DNA from: Owenia fusiformis | Lineage: Eukaryota > Annelida > Polychaeta > Sabellida > Oweniidae | Assembly (NCBI GenBank): GCA_903813345.2 | Contig: CAIIXF020000012.1 | Location: forward strand, 7,029,615-7,093,614 | Direction: 5' to 3' | DNA length: 64,000 bases | In this document: positions 45,206 through 53,745 of the stretch, piece after piece | How positions within the stretch are numbered: position 1 is the first letter of the stretch | Layout: each line of letters starts with the position of its first letter | The notes under the pieces: generated by a model | Databases searched by the model: none | What the model was told of the DNA's origin: nothing | The model's input: the letters and a program-made list of their open reading frames with translations, nothing else | Translations under genes and position numbers: made by a program

Positions 45206-45738
45206 TCAGTCACCAGTATTTCACACATTTTTAAGTCCCTAAATGAACAAGCCTTTAGAAAGGGAGACAATGGTATCTCGAGTGGCTTAGTAAAAAAAAG
45301 GTTCTTTTTTAAGTAGACCTTATCAGATGATTCGACAGACGGGTCTGCTCCATATTGAATAAGAAGCTCAACCAGTTCCCGATTTCCCACCATTACTGCA
45401 CAAAATAACGGAGTCGCGTTATAGATCAATTTTGGTTTTGCAGTGGATAGGTCTAGAATACTACCTGATAAATCAATGTCTCTGATGAAACCAGATTTCA
45501 ATAAAAAAGATACAACATCTGTATTGTGATGCATTACGGCGAGCATCAAACAAGATACCGCTTCGCCATCATCAAATGCATATGTTTGGTTTAATTTCTG
45601 TATTCCTTCTTCACGAGACATAGAATTAAACTCTTTCAAAAAATCGTTAAGACTTCCATTTGATATAACATTGATTAGCTTACTTTTAGACATCTTTATT
45701 AAATAAATATACAAACTTATGCAATGTAGAAAGGACAA
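45142..45738 (-). CDS. ankyrin-repeat protein, 3' end fused to Polinton DNA
   Basis: The likely start is the internal Met at 45693 (MSKSKLINVIS), preceded by TTTATTTAATAAAG on the coding strand. The upstream Met at 45738 adds a hydrophobic tail that looks like leader. Three ankyrin repeats are visible: LMLAVMHHNTDVVSFLLKSG, TPLFCAVMVGNRELVELLIQ and SPFLKACSFRDLKMCEILV. Ankyrin repeats bind proteins and are common in accessory genes of large DNA viruses. The last ~20 codons are the reverse complement of polymerase sequence (45142-45205), so the natural C-terminus was lost at the junction. First gene of the compact minus-strand cluster. Fold call firm, role unknown. Confidence 0.7.
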   Translation of the reverse strand: MSFLHCISLYIYLIKMSKSKLINVISNGSLNDFLKEFNSMSREEGIQKLNQTYAFDDGEAVSCLMLAVMHHNTDVVSFLLKSGFIRDIDLSGSILDLSTAKPKLIYNATPLFCAVMVGNRELVELLIQYGADPSVESSDKVYLKKNLFFTKPLEIPLSPFLKACSFRDLKMCEILVTEACCFKRRNVFSYSVNIPQCV

Positions 45739-45894
45739 TATCTAAATCAATGTGCAATTTTATGAAGCTATAGTATAATAGGAAAACCTTTGATATTTCA
45801 ACAATTATTCGTACGATAATTGAGGTGTAAATATGTTCAAATAAATATCATATTACAATTTTCATTTATTTCGGAAATATATTCGTGCTAGGCG

Positions 45895-46458
45895 TTAAAG
45901 CATCCCGAAAGAACACGTAGAGTTATAGTCCATTTTGAGTATTTGGTCGTAATACGCCAAACATCCTCCGTCGCAATTTGTAAAATCTCTCGAAAGGCCT
46001 CGAAAATATGAGGGGACGACGCTCGAATTAGCTCCATATCCGAAAGGAATCATCCTGGGAAGATTTTTTTTCTCTTTCATTCGATCGTATATAAACTTAT
46101 AGATTAATCGCGCGCTTTCCGAAAGCCCCTTCCTATTAATATGCATAAGAAATATCTTAGCTTTGTCTATAACTGGTGCCAATGTTTTTCGCCAGTCTGG
46201 TATACTGGTATTGAAGGTTTCTAATATCATTCCGACGTTATGTAGATTGTCATTTAGATCAGTGAACAACACAACCAGCTTATATTTTTCGTAAGACGAT
46301 ACTTCAGAATCGTACAAAATAAAATATTGAAACATAAAGGGATTAATTGTTCTCGATATTTTGACAACATTTGCGTCTCGTTTTGCAAGACTCTTCGCTT
46401 GTGATAGACAGGCGAGAGAGGCTATCAGAAAACATGACTTCACGAAGAACAAATACAT
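45895..46458 (-). CDS. secreted glycoprotein, unrecognised (187 aa)
   Basis: Starts MYLFFVKSCFLIASLACLSQ and has a textbook signal peptide with probable cleavage after SQA (residue 21). The mature part has three N-glycosylation sites (NTS, NSS, NST), a beta-strand-like KLVVLFTDLNDN segment and a final Cys-rich end (CDGGC, CSFGML). No membrane segment follows, so it should be secreted. A TATATATA-type box (46536-46547, minus strand) lies about 80 bases before the ATG. I do not recognise the family. Its place between ankyrin and SH2 genes and its secreted nature fit a host-interaction role, by inference only. Intact, no introns. Confidence 0.6.
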   Translation of the reverse strand: MYLFFVKSCFLIASLACLSQAKSLAKRDANVVKISRTINPFMFQYFILYDSEVSSYEKYKLVVLFTDLNDNLHNVGMILETFNTSIPDWRKTLAPVIDKAKIFLMHINRKGLSESARLIYKFIYDRMKEKKNLPRMIPFGYGANSSVVPSYFRGLSRDFTNCDGGCLAYYDQILKMDYNSTCSFGML

Positions 46459-46535
46459 AATTATTTCGCTCGAAGAAAAGAGTTTCGCTGGAGATCGAAT
46501 TGCAAAAATATTTTTAATGCAGAGAGAGATTCGAA

Positions 46536-46547
46536 CATATATATAAC
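46536..46547 (-). promoter_or_regulatory. TATA box for the secreted glycoprotein gene
   Basis: On the minus strand the sequence reads GTTATATATATG, about 80 bases upstream of the ATG at 46458. It is the only strong TATA element in the gap between this gene and the SH2 gene. Confidence 0.45.
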
Positions 46548-46570
46548 AAATATCTAATACGTCATATCGA

Positions 46571-46642
46571 AAGTTTTATTCAAAATTTTATTAAAAATTT
46601 TATTCAACATTTTATTGAAAGTATTATTCAAATATTTATTCA
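46571..46642 (-). terminator. 12-bp-periodic poly(A)-signal repeat after the SH2 gene
   Basis: On the minus strand AATAAA ends five times at an exact 12-base rhythm or its double (TTTATT at 46575, 46587, 46599, 46611 and 46635 on the plus strand). An AATAAT fills the missing position (46623). It lies 30-100 bases after the SH2 stop codon, as expected for polyadenylation signals. Confidence 0.55.
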
Positions 46643-46672
46643 CGATTTCTTTAGAGAAAGAATCATTCACAT

Positions 46673-47068
46673 CTACTCTAAATAGAAGTTTTCGTTCGAC
46701 GATATTCCTTCTTTTAGAATAAGCGGGTGTAACAAGGGAATTGCATAATCTTCTGAATCTTCACGAGAATGATTTTGAATCATATATTTCGATATCAATC
46801 CTACAACACATTTATCAAAAGTAAGAGTATGACCACAGAAGAAAAAATATCCATTTTTACATTCACATCTTATATTTTTGATTCCGTTTTCTGTTTTGAT
46901 CATCACCGTAAATAAATACGATGGGTGTGCGCTATTTCGGACCAAAAAAGTTCCATTCCTCTTCGATTTTAATACATTGCTGCAATCTTTAAAAGTAGCA
47001 AAGGGATAATAGAAACCAATTTCGTTTAGTTCTTTTAATAACTCCGAATAGCTGCTTTCTATAGACAT
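46673..47068 (-). CDS. SOCS/CIS-like SH2-domain protein without SOCS box
   Basis: 131 residues, nearly all SH2 domain. A short N-terminal helix (LLKELNEIGFYYPFATFKDC) matches the extended region before the SH2 domain of SOCS proteins. Then comes GTFLVRNSAHPSYLFTVMIK with the FLVR phosphotyrosine-binding Arg at residue 44, followed by strands NGIKNIRCEC and NGYFFF. After the domain comes YAIPLLHPLIL and a 15-residue acidic tail. There is no SOCS box, so it should bind phosphotyrosine but not recruit an elongin/cullin ligase. A protein of this kind could compete with host cytokine-receptor signalling in the cytosol, by inference. The first 10 bases of the gene overlap the end of the 353-residue gene. 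Confidence 0.78.
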   Translation of the reverse strand: MSIESSYSELLKELNEIGFYYPFATFKDCSNVLKSKRNGTFLVRNSAHPSYLFTVMIKTENGIKNIRCECKNGYFFFCGHTLTFDKCVVGLISKYMIQNHSREDSEDYAIPLLHPLILKEGISSNENFYLE

Positions 47069-48120
47069 CGAGATTTATCACAAATTTTCTCAATTCTATT
47101 GGAAACGATTTCGTTAAATGCAATAGGTCGTTTAAAAAATCTTTTATCAATAAAAAATAACGCCCACAACCTTTGCTTTTGATATGATTTTTTAGCAATT
47201 TGAAATTCCCTAGAAATCTCTCCCATTTGCGACAAAATATCTATCCAATATTGTTTTATGTCGTAAAAATTGATTGATCCGGCTAATTTATTTTCGTGTG
47301 AGGGTTGCACATCTTCAGCTTGAGCGTGAAAAAATGAAAACAATGTAAACGCTTTAGACGCCTTTTTGCTTATGTTGATCCAATTATACAACGACAATAT
47401 TCTAATGAAATAAACCATAAGAACTGAAAATAAATAGTCATACGAGTTATATTTATGACAATCATATTCGTGTACCATTTCATGGAAATCTAAACAATGT
47501 AATATTGCGTACGATATAACATTCGATTTCGTACGCATTTGTAGAAAAGTCACCAATATCAAATCTTTTATTATATTTTCCCGGGAAAAAGAATGAAAAA
47601 TATTAAATCCAATGTGGAGTTCGTTACGACTTTCGTCATAAATGTCGTTCAATGTGTTACAAATTGTTATACAATTTTTGAAATATAAATCAATTAATTT
47701 TGATATCACAACCTGGCCCGGATAAAACAAACCCTTCAAACTGGGAAAGCAGCCGTTGCAGTGAATGTTCCACACCATCTCTACGCAATTACTATTTTCT
47801 ATTTCATAATTTAAATGAACGCTGGATGTAAAATATTTTCGATGAATTGCTACATTTTTTAGGTATTCTGATTCATCCTGGAAAATGATGTAACTGCTAT
47901 ATACACTAAATGAATTTGCTTTAAATTCATCTGGAAAATATTCGTTTTCCAATGATTTCGTCAAACATGCGTTCAGATATTTCTTAAATAAATTTTCGTG
48001 TCCATTGTTTTCATGGTTCTTTAGAAACAATATGTTTTCAAATGTGTTTTGATGAAGATTTCGCATTCTCCTGTCTATCGAATTAATCGGCTTTAAATTT
48101 TCTTCAATCAGTTGATGCAT
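47059..48120 (-). CDS. 353-residue protein, unrecognised
   Basis: Intact, intronless ORF starting MHQLIEENLKPINSI. It is Tyr/Phe/Asn/Ile-rich and mostly helical, with no signal peptide. It contains WNIHCNGCFPSLKG (residues ~110-125) and a His/Cys-rich LHCLDFHEMVHEYDCHKYN (~205-225), followed by a hydrophobic stretch YLFSVLMVYFIRILSLYNW that could be buried or membrane-associated. The His/Cys cluster might bind metal, but I see no known motif. Its start overlaps the TNFR-like gene by 17 bases and its end overlaps the SH2 gene by 10 bases. This is polycistron-like packing typical of DNA viruses. Family unknown. Confidence 0.65.
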   Translation of the reverse strand: MHQLIEENLKPINSIDRRMRNLHQNTFENILFLKNHENNGHENLFKKYLNACLTKSLENEYFPDEFKANSFSVYSSYIIFQDESEYLKNVAIHRKYFTSSVHLNYEIENSNCVEMVWNIHCNGCFPSLKGLFYPGQVVISKLIDLYFKNCITICNTLNDIYDESRNELHIGFNIFHSFSRENIIKDLILVTFLQMRTKSNVISYAILHCLDFHEMVHEYDCHKYNSYDYLFSVLMVYFIRILSLYNWINISKKASKAFTLFSFFHAQAEDVQPSHENKLAGSINFYDIKQYWIDILSQMGEISREFQIAKKSYQKQRLWALFFIDKRFFKRPIAFNEIVSNRIEKICDKSRCL

Positions 48121-48637
48121 CTTCGTGTAATGGTTGACAGTCTGATGGAATTCTGTTTTTTCTATTTCTATTCTTAACTATCTCTAACATCAAAACACAG
48201 AAGAGAATAACGACGTTCAATGCAACAATTGCTTGAGAAATTGATATCCATTTGTACGACAGTTGTTCTACATTTGAATACTTTTTTCCGTTTACATCGG
48301 GCTCGCTTGTGTAACTACAAAGAGTATCGAAAAATGTGGAACAATTTGAAATTATTTGTCCGTTAGGAAAACAATCTGAACAGAAAACACAGGTTTTAAA
48401 TAAAGGCTCTATATATTCGTTTTCCTTCACGGGTCTACAAATGGTATCGACATTTTGGCTGCAAGGCATTTCGACGCATCCATTTGGAAAACATTTTGTG
48501 CAAGGAAGACAATTACCATCTGAGTCCAAATATTGTTCGATTGAGGAACAACTCGAGTTCGTGTCAATTAATCTTCCGATTGACACAGATACGTTTAAAA
48601 CTATATAATAAATAACTGCTGTCAAAACTTTTTTCAT
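48104..48637 (-). CDS. TNF-receptor-like membrane protein, no death domain
   Basis: 177 residues. Signal peptide MKKVLTAVIYYIVLNVSVSI, then two cysteine-rich domains. The first has Cys at 30, 43, 46, 49, 54, 59 and 67 (CLPCTKCFPNGC, ending DTIC). The second has Cys at 83, 86, 89, 99 and 107 (CVFCSDCFPNG, ending DTLC). The C-x2-C-x2-C and D-T-x-C pattern is the TNFR signature. A transmembrane helix (residues ~130-154) is followed by only ~23 cytoplasmic residues, too short for a death domain. It would bind a TNF-family ligand or partner at the cell surface without death signalling. That fits a decoy, or a herpes- or poxvirus-style receptor mimic, by inference. One exon, whereas animal TNFRs have several. 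Confidence 0.8.
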   Translation of the reverse strand: MKKVLTAVIYYIVLNVSVSIGRLIDTNSSCSSIEQYLDSDGNCLPCTKCFPNGCVEMPCSQNVDTICRPVKENEYIEPLFKTCVFCSDCFPNGQIISNCSTFFDTLCSYTSEPDVNGKKYSNVEQLSYKWISISQAIVALNVVILFCVLMLEIVKNRNRKNRIPSDCQPLHEDASTD

Positions 48638-48751
48638 ATTGAAAATCTTTAATGAAATAGTATTTTCATATATTACAGAAAATACGTAAATTCAACGCAA
48701 ATGATTTCGGGATAATGAAAATGAGAGCTCGAATATTTCTTATAAACGAAT

Positions 48752-48880
48752 CGCGTGACGTCATTTTCGACCATTTTTGTGATCTTATAACTTTCTTTAC
48801 TAGAAATACGATTCGATAGAAAAATACTTTCCCTAAATAAGTTAAAAGAACACAAAAATTGTCGAAAGTGACGTCACGCG
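48752..48880. promoter_or_regulatory. 43-bp inverted repeat with two CRE sites between divergent genes
   Basis: Left arm 48752-48794 and right arm 48838-48880 are near-perfect inverse complements (core CGCGTGACGTCA(T/C)TTTCGAC, then ATTTTTGTG), separated by about 43 bases. Each arm holds TGACGTCA, the palindromic CREB/ATF site. It sits between the start of the minus-strand TNFR-like gene (48637) and the plus-strand gene at 49117. It could be a bidirectional promoter or enhancer, or a replication origin, since palindromes with factor sites are common at viral origins. The structure is seen. The role is inferred. Confidence 0.75.
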
Positions 48881-49116
48881 TAATTTTTGAATAGAATAGT
48901 CAAGTGATTTAAATCGACGATCGTTAAAATTTCTTTTAAACAGTTGGACTTATTCTATTAACATTTTTAACAAAGAAATATTTTAAGAGCCACAGTTGCT
49001 GCAAAAAATTCCAGTTTCTGTTCTAAATTGTTCGAGTACAGTTGGACATATTGCTTTTTCTTTCTCCCTTTTCCCAAGAGATTGCAAGGATTTATTAAAT
49101 TTATCGAAATAGAAGA

Positions 49117-50322
49117 ATGAAAATTCAACATATATACATCTCGGATCCGCGGAACGATTGCGTAAATGTTTACACAACTAAGGTTCACGAAGGAAATGTT
49201 CTAAATACGTCTCATAGACAAAACGTTTCATTGTCGAAGCTCAACTCATCTATTCCGAAGAAGTCGGACTACATATATGTTGTCGTTATATTTTCTCCTC
49301 GAGTAAAAATAATTGAAAGTAAACTTACGTTTGTTCCCGGTATTAATTGTAAAAATTATTACACAAGAGAAATTAATTGGGAACTACTCCCTAACCAAAA
49401 GGAAGCAATTTGTCATCCTCTAAATGCAGAACTTCTGTTCATTTTGAAAAACAATACCAGCATTCGTCATTCCGTTTCAATTGATACGGAACTAAAGATA
49501 GGAGATCTGTTGCAAATTGGCTTGAAGGAACCAGACGAAGTATTCAGCGAAGAACCCGCTTTGAAAAAGACAAAGTTTGATAAAGAAATTAACAGACAAA
49601 AGCCAAAGACAAAGCTTGATAACATACAAAAGTCAAGGTTTTTAGAAGTTCTTTCACACATCGATTTTAATTCATTTTTTCAATTCCAATCAGGTGAGCA
49701 AGTCATTCGTCTTTTATTAAAATTGATGAAAAAGAATTTAACAGAATTCGTATTGAAAGATAATTCGTCAGATAAACTTTGCCAACGATATTCCGAAAAG
49801 GTTTATTCCATCTTGAAGAGGAAGATTAAGAGTCAAAATATAAGTAAACATGTGTTGGATTATATTTTTCAAATAGTCGGGATCAGCGAAAATGTTTTCG
49901 TATTGGATGAATTTTCGTTTATTTGTTCGAAACAAATTGAAGATTTAATCGTTACTTCTCGCGGTCAAGAAGGCGATCATTCTTTCAAAAGCAGTCTTAG
50001 ACTAGACGAGGGATATTTCATTTCCTTCCACATTGCTCCGAATATTTCAGTATTGTATTCTTATACGGAAGTGGAAGAAAGCGACGAAACTGTTATTCAA
50101 TTTGTAACTCTTTCCAAGATATTAGAATCCATTTTGGTGAAGGCTCCGGAATATTTCAAAATATTTGTCGAAGAATTAAGGAGTCGTTCCAACGAGATTA
50201 TCACTTTCATTAGCAATCTTTGTTTCGACATTGATGCAGGCTGCTCTGAGTCCGATAAAAGTTATCACGAATCCATCAAAAGAAAAGACGCGGAACGATT
50301 GCGTAAATGTTTACACAACTAA
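49117..50322 (+). CDS. unrecognised gene, first tandem copy with native start
   Basis: ATG at 49117 (MKIQHIYISDPRNDC) is the only copy with its own start region. The protein has a beta-rich first third (YIYVVVIFSPRVKIIESKLT), a Lys-rich basic linker near residues 145-175 (ALKKTKFDKEINRQKPKTK) that could be a nuclear localisation signal, and a helical second half. At codon ~391 the frame meets the repeat junction and ends in the out-of-frame tail AERLRKCLHN. So this copy is truncated relative to the version at the right end of the array. Not recognised. Placed in the compact cluster, divergent from the TNFR-like gene. Confidence 0.6.
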   Translation: MKIQHIYISDPRNDCVNVYTTKVHEGNVLNTSHRQNVSLSKLNSSIPKKSDYIYVVVIFSPRVKIIESKLTFVPGINCKNYYTREINWELLPNQKEAICHPLNAELLFILKNNTSIRHSVSIDTELKIGDLLQIGLKEPDEVFSEEPALKKTKFDKEINRQKPKTKLDNIQKSRFLEVLSHIDFNSFFQFQSGEQVIRLLLKLMKKNLTEFVLKDNSSDKLCQRYSEKVYSILKRKIKSQNISKHVLDYIFQIVGISENVFVLDEFSFICSKQIEDLIVTSRGQEGDHSFKSSLRLDEGYFISFHIAPNISVLYSYTEVEESDETVIQFVTLSKILESILVKAPEYFKIFVEELRSRSNEIITFISNLCFDIDAGCSESDKSYHESIKRKDAERLRKCLHN

Positions 50323-51463
50323 GGTTCACGAAGGAAATGTTCTAAATACGTCTCATAGACAAAACGTTTCATTGTCGAAGCTCAACTCATCTATTCCGAA
50401 GAAGTCGGACTACATATATGTTGTCGTTATATTTTCTCCTCGAGTAAAAATAATTGAAAGTAAACTTACGTTTGTTCCCGGTATTAATTGTAAAAATTAT
50501 TACACAAGAGAAATTAATTGGGAACTACTCCCTAACCAAAAGGAAGCAATTTGTCATCCTCTAAATGCAGAACTTCTGTTCATTTTGAAAAACAATACCA
50601 GCATTCGTCATTCCGTTTCAATTGATACGGAACTAAAGATAGGAGATCTGTTGCAAATTGGCTTGAAGGAACCAGACGAAGTATTCAGCGAAGAACCCGC
50701 TTTGAAAAAGACAAAGTTTGATAAAGAAATTAACAGACAAAAGCCAAAGACAAAGCTTGATAACATACAAAAGTCAAGGTTTTTAGAAGTTCTTTCACAC
50801 ATCGATTTTAATTCATTTTTTCAATTCCAATCAGGTGAGCAAGTCATTCGTCTTTTATTAAAATTGATGAAAAAGAATTTAACAGAATTCGTATTGAAAG
50901 ATAATTCGTCAGATAAACTTTGCCAACGATATTCCGAAAAGGTTTATTCCATCTTGAAGAGGAAGATTAAGAGTCAAAATATAAGTAAACATGTGTTGGA
51001 TTATATTTTTCAAATAGTCGGGATCAGCGAAAATGTTTTCGTATTGGATGAATTTTCGTTTATTTGTTCGAAACAAATTGAAGATTTAATCGTTACTTCT
51101 CGCGGTCAAGAAGGCGATCATTCTTTCAAAAGCAGTCTTAGACTAGACGAGGGATATTTCATTTCCTTCCACATTGCTCCGAATATTTCAGTATTGTATT
51201 CTTATACGGAAGTGGAAGAAAGCGACGAAACTGTTATTCAATTTGTAACTCTTTCCAAGATATTAGAATCCATTTTGGTGAAGGCTCCGGAATATTTCAA
51301 AATATTTGTCGAAGAATTAAGGAGTCGTTCCAACGAGATTATCACTTTCATTAGCAATCTTTGTTTCGACATTGATGCAGGCTGCTCTGAGTCCGATAAA
51401 AGTTATCACGAATCCATCAAAAGAAAAGACGCGGAACGATTGCGTAAATGTTTACACAACTAA
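50231..51463 (+). CDS. tandem copy 2 of the 49117 gene
   Basis: The open frame spans 410 codons, but its first ~21 codons (MMQAALSPIKVITNPSKEK) are an out-of-frame reading of the previous unit's end. Native coding starts at TRNDCVNVYTT. It has no native start and no native end, so it is unlikely to be an independent gene. Confidence 0.4.
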   Translation: MMQAALSPIKVITNPSKEKTRNDCVNVYTTKVHEGNVLNTSHRQNVSLSKLNSSIPKKSDYIYVVVIFSPRVKIIESKLTFVPGINCKNYYTREINWELLPNQKEAICHPLNAELLFILKNNTSIRHSVSIDTELKIGDLLQIGLKEPDEVFSEEPALKKTKFDKEINRQKPKTKLDNIQKSRFLEVLSHIDFNSFFQFQSGEQVIRLLLKLMKKNLTEFVLKDNSSDKLCQRYSEKVYSILKRKIKSQNISKHVLDYIFQIVGISENVFVLDEFSFICSKQIEDLIVTSRGQEGDHSFKSSLRLDEGYFISFHIAPNISVLYSYTEVEESDETVIQFVTLSKILESILVKAPEYFKIFVEELRSRSNEIITFISNLCFDIDAGCSESDKSYHESIKRKDAERLRKCLHN

Positions 51464-52604
51464 GGTTCACGAAGGAAATGTTCTAAATACGTCTCATAGA
51501 CAAAACGTTTCATTGTCGAAGCTCAACTCATCTATTCCGAAGAAGTCGGACTACATATATGTTGTCGTTATATTTTCTCCTCGAGTAAAAATAATTGAAA
51601 GTAAACTTACGTTTGTTCCCGGTATTAATTGTAAAAATTATTACACAAGAGAAATTAATTGGGAACTACTCCCTAACCAAAAGGAAGCAATTTGTCATCC
51701 TCTAAATGCAGAACTTCTGTTCATTTTGAAAAACAATACCAGCATTCGTCATTCCGTTTCAATTGATACGGAACTAAAGATAGGAGATCTGTTGCAAATT
51801 GGCTTGAAGGAACCAGACGAAGTATTCAGCGAAGAACCCGCTTTGAAAAAGACAAAGTTTGATAAAGAAATTAACAGACAAAAGCCAAAGACAAAGCTTG
51901 ATAACATACAAAAGTCAAGGTTTTTAGAAGTTCTTTCACACATCGATTTTAATTCATTTTTTCAATTCCAATCAGGTGAGCAAGTCATTCGTCTTTTATT
52001 AAAATTGATGAAAAAGAATTTAACAGAATTCGTATTGAAAGATAATTCGTCAGATAAACTTTGCCAACGATATTCCGAAAAGGTTTATTCCATCTTGAAG
52101 AGGAAGATTAAGAGTCAAAATATAAGTAAACATGTGTTGGATTATATTTTTCAAATAGTCGGGATCAGCGAAAATGTTTTCGTATTGGATGAATTTTCGT
52201 TTATTTGTTCGAAACAAATTGAAGATTTAATCGTTACTTCTCGCGGTCAAGAAGGCGATCATTCTTTCAAAAGCAGTCTTAGACTAGACGAGGGATATTT
52301 CATTTCCTTCCACATTGCTCCGAATATTTCAGTATTGTATTCTTATACGGAAGTGGAAGAAAGCGACGAAACTGTTATTCAATTTGTAACTCTTTCCAAG
52401 ATATTAGAATCCATTTTGGTGAAGGCTCCGGAATATTTCAAAATATTTGTCGAAGAATTAAGGAGTCGTTCCAACGAGATTATCACTTTCATTAGCAATC
52501 TTTGTTTCGACATTGATGCAGGCTGCTCTGAGTCCGATAAAAGTTATCACGAATCCATCAAAAGAAAAGACGCGGAACGATTGCGTAAATGTTTACACAA
52601 CTAA
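51372..52604 (+). CDS. tandem copy 3 of the 49117 gene
   Basis: Identical translation to copy 2, with the same artificial start and the same out-of-frame end. No sign of divergence. Confidence 0.4.
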   Translation: MMQAALSPIKVITNPSKEKTRNDCVNVYTTKVHEGNVLNTSHRQNVSLSKLNSSIPKKSDYIYVVVIFSPRVKIIESKLTFVPGINCKNYYTREINWELLPNQKEAICHPLNAELLFILKNNTSIRHSVSIDTELKIGDLLQIGLKEPDEVFSEEPALKKTKFDKEINRQKPKTKLDNIQKSRFLEVLSHIDFNSFFQFQSGEQVIRLLLKLMKKNLTEFVLKDNSSDKLCQRYSEKVYSILKRKIKSQNISKHVLDYIFQIVGISENVFVLDEFSFICSKQIEDLIVTSRGQEGDHSFKSSLRLDEGYFISFHIAPNISVLYSYTEVEESDETVIQFVTLSKILESILVKAPEYFKIFVEELRSRSNEIITFISNLCFDIDAGCSESDKSYHESIKRKDAERLRKCLHN

Positions 52605-53745
52605 GGTTCACGAAGGAAATGTTCTAAATACGTCTCATAGACAAAACGTTTCATTGTCGAAGCTCAACTCATCTATTCCGAAGAAGTCGGACTACATATA
52701 TGTTGTCGTTATATTTTCTCCTCGAGTAAAAATAATTGAAAGTAAACTTACGTTTGTTCCCGGTATTAATTGTAAAAATTATTACACAAGAGAAATTAAT
52801 TGGGAACTACTCCCTAACCAAAAGGAAGCAATTTGTCATCCTCTAAATGCAGAACTTCTGTTCATTTTGAAAAACAATACCAGCATTCGTCATTCCGTTT
52901 CAATTGATACGGAACTAAAGATAGGAGATCTGTTGCAAATTGGCTTGAAGGAACCAGACGAAGTATTCAGCGAAGAACCCGCTTTGAAAAAGACAAAGTT
53001 TGATAAAGAAATTAACAGACAAAAGCCAAAGACAAAGCTTGATAACATACAAAAGTCAAGGTTTTTAGAAGTTCTTTCACACATCGATTTTAATTCATTT
53101 TTTCAATTCCAATCAGGTGAGCAAGTCATTCGTCTTTTATTAAAATTGATGAAAAAGAATTTAACAGAATTCGTATTGAAAGATAATTCGTCAGATAAAC
53201 TTTGCCAACGATATTCCGAAAAGGTTTATTCCATCTTGAAGAGGAAGATTAAGAGTCAAAATATAAGTAAACATGTGTTGGATTATATTTTTCAAATAGT
53301 CGGGATCAGCGAAAATGTTTTCGTATTGGATGAATTTTCGTTTATTTGTTCGAAACAAATTGAAGATTTAATCGTTACTTCTCGCGGTCAAGAAGGCGAT
53401 CATTCTTTCAAAAGCAGTCTTAGACTAGACGAGGGATATTTCATTTCCTTCCACATTGCTCCGAATATTTCAGTATTGTATTCTTATACGGAAGTGGAAG
53501 AAAGCGACGAAACTGTTATTCAATTTGTAACTCTTTCCAAGATATTAGAATCCATTTTGGTGAAGGCTCCGGAATATTTCAAAATATTTGTCGAAGAATT
53601 AAGGAGTCGTTCCAACGAGATTATCACTTTCATTAGCAATCTTTGTTTCGACATTGATGCAGGCTGCTCTGAGTCCGATAAAAGTTATCACGAATCCATC
53701 AAAAGAAAAGACGCGGAACGATTGCGTAAATGTTTACACAACTAA
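52513..53745 (+). CDS. tandem copy 4 of the 49117 gene
   Basis: As copies 2 and 3. Absence of even silent differences, as far as can be read, suggests a very recent event or an assembly artefact. Confidence 0.4.
   Translation: MMQAALSPIKVITNPSKEKTRNDCVNVYTTKVHEGNVLNTSHRQNVSLSKLNSSIPKKSDYIYVVVIFSPRVKIIESKLTFVPGINCKNYYTREINWELLPNQKEAICHPLNAELLFILKNNTSIRHSVSIDTELKIGDLLQIGLKEPDEVFSEEPALKKTKFDKEINRQKPKTKLDNIQKSRFLEVLSHIDFNSFFQFQSGEQVIRLLLKLMKKNLTEFVLKDNSSDKLCQRYSEKVYSILKRKIKSQNISKHVLDYIFQIVGISENVFVLDEFSFICSKQIEDLIVTSRGQEGDHSFKSSLRLDEGYFISFHIAPNISVLYSYTEVEESDETVIQFVTLSKILESILVKAPEYFKIFVEELRSRSNEIITFISNLCFDIDAGCSESDKSYHESIKRKDAERLRKCLHN

Noticed and set aside
48336-48608. 90-codon plus-strand frame
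   Set aside because: Antisense of the TNFR-like gene with its cysteine pattern. No independent support.
49467-49661. Minus-strand 64-codon frame repeated in every 1141-bp unit
   Set aside because: Antisense shadow of the plus-strand gene. It is conserved only because the DNA is duplicated.
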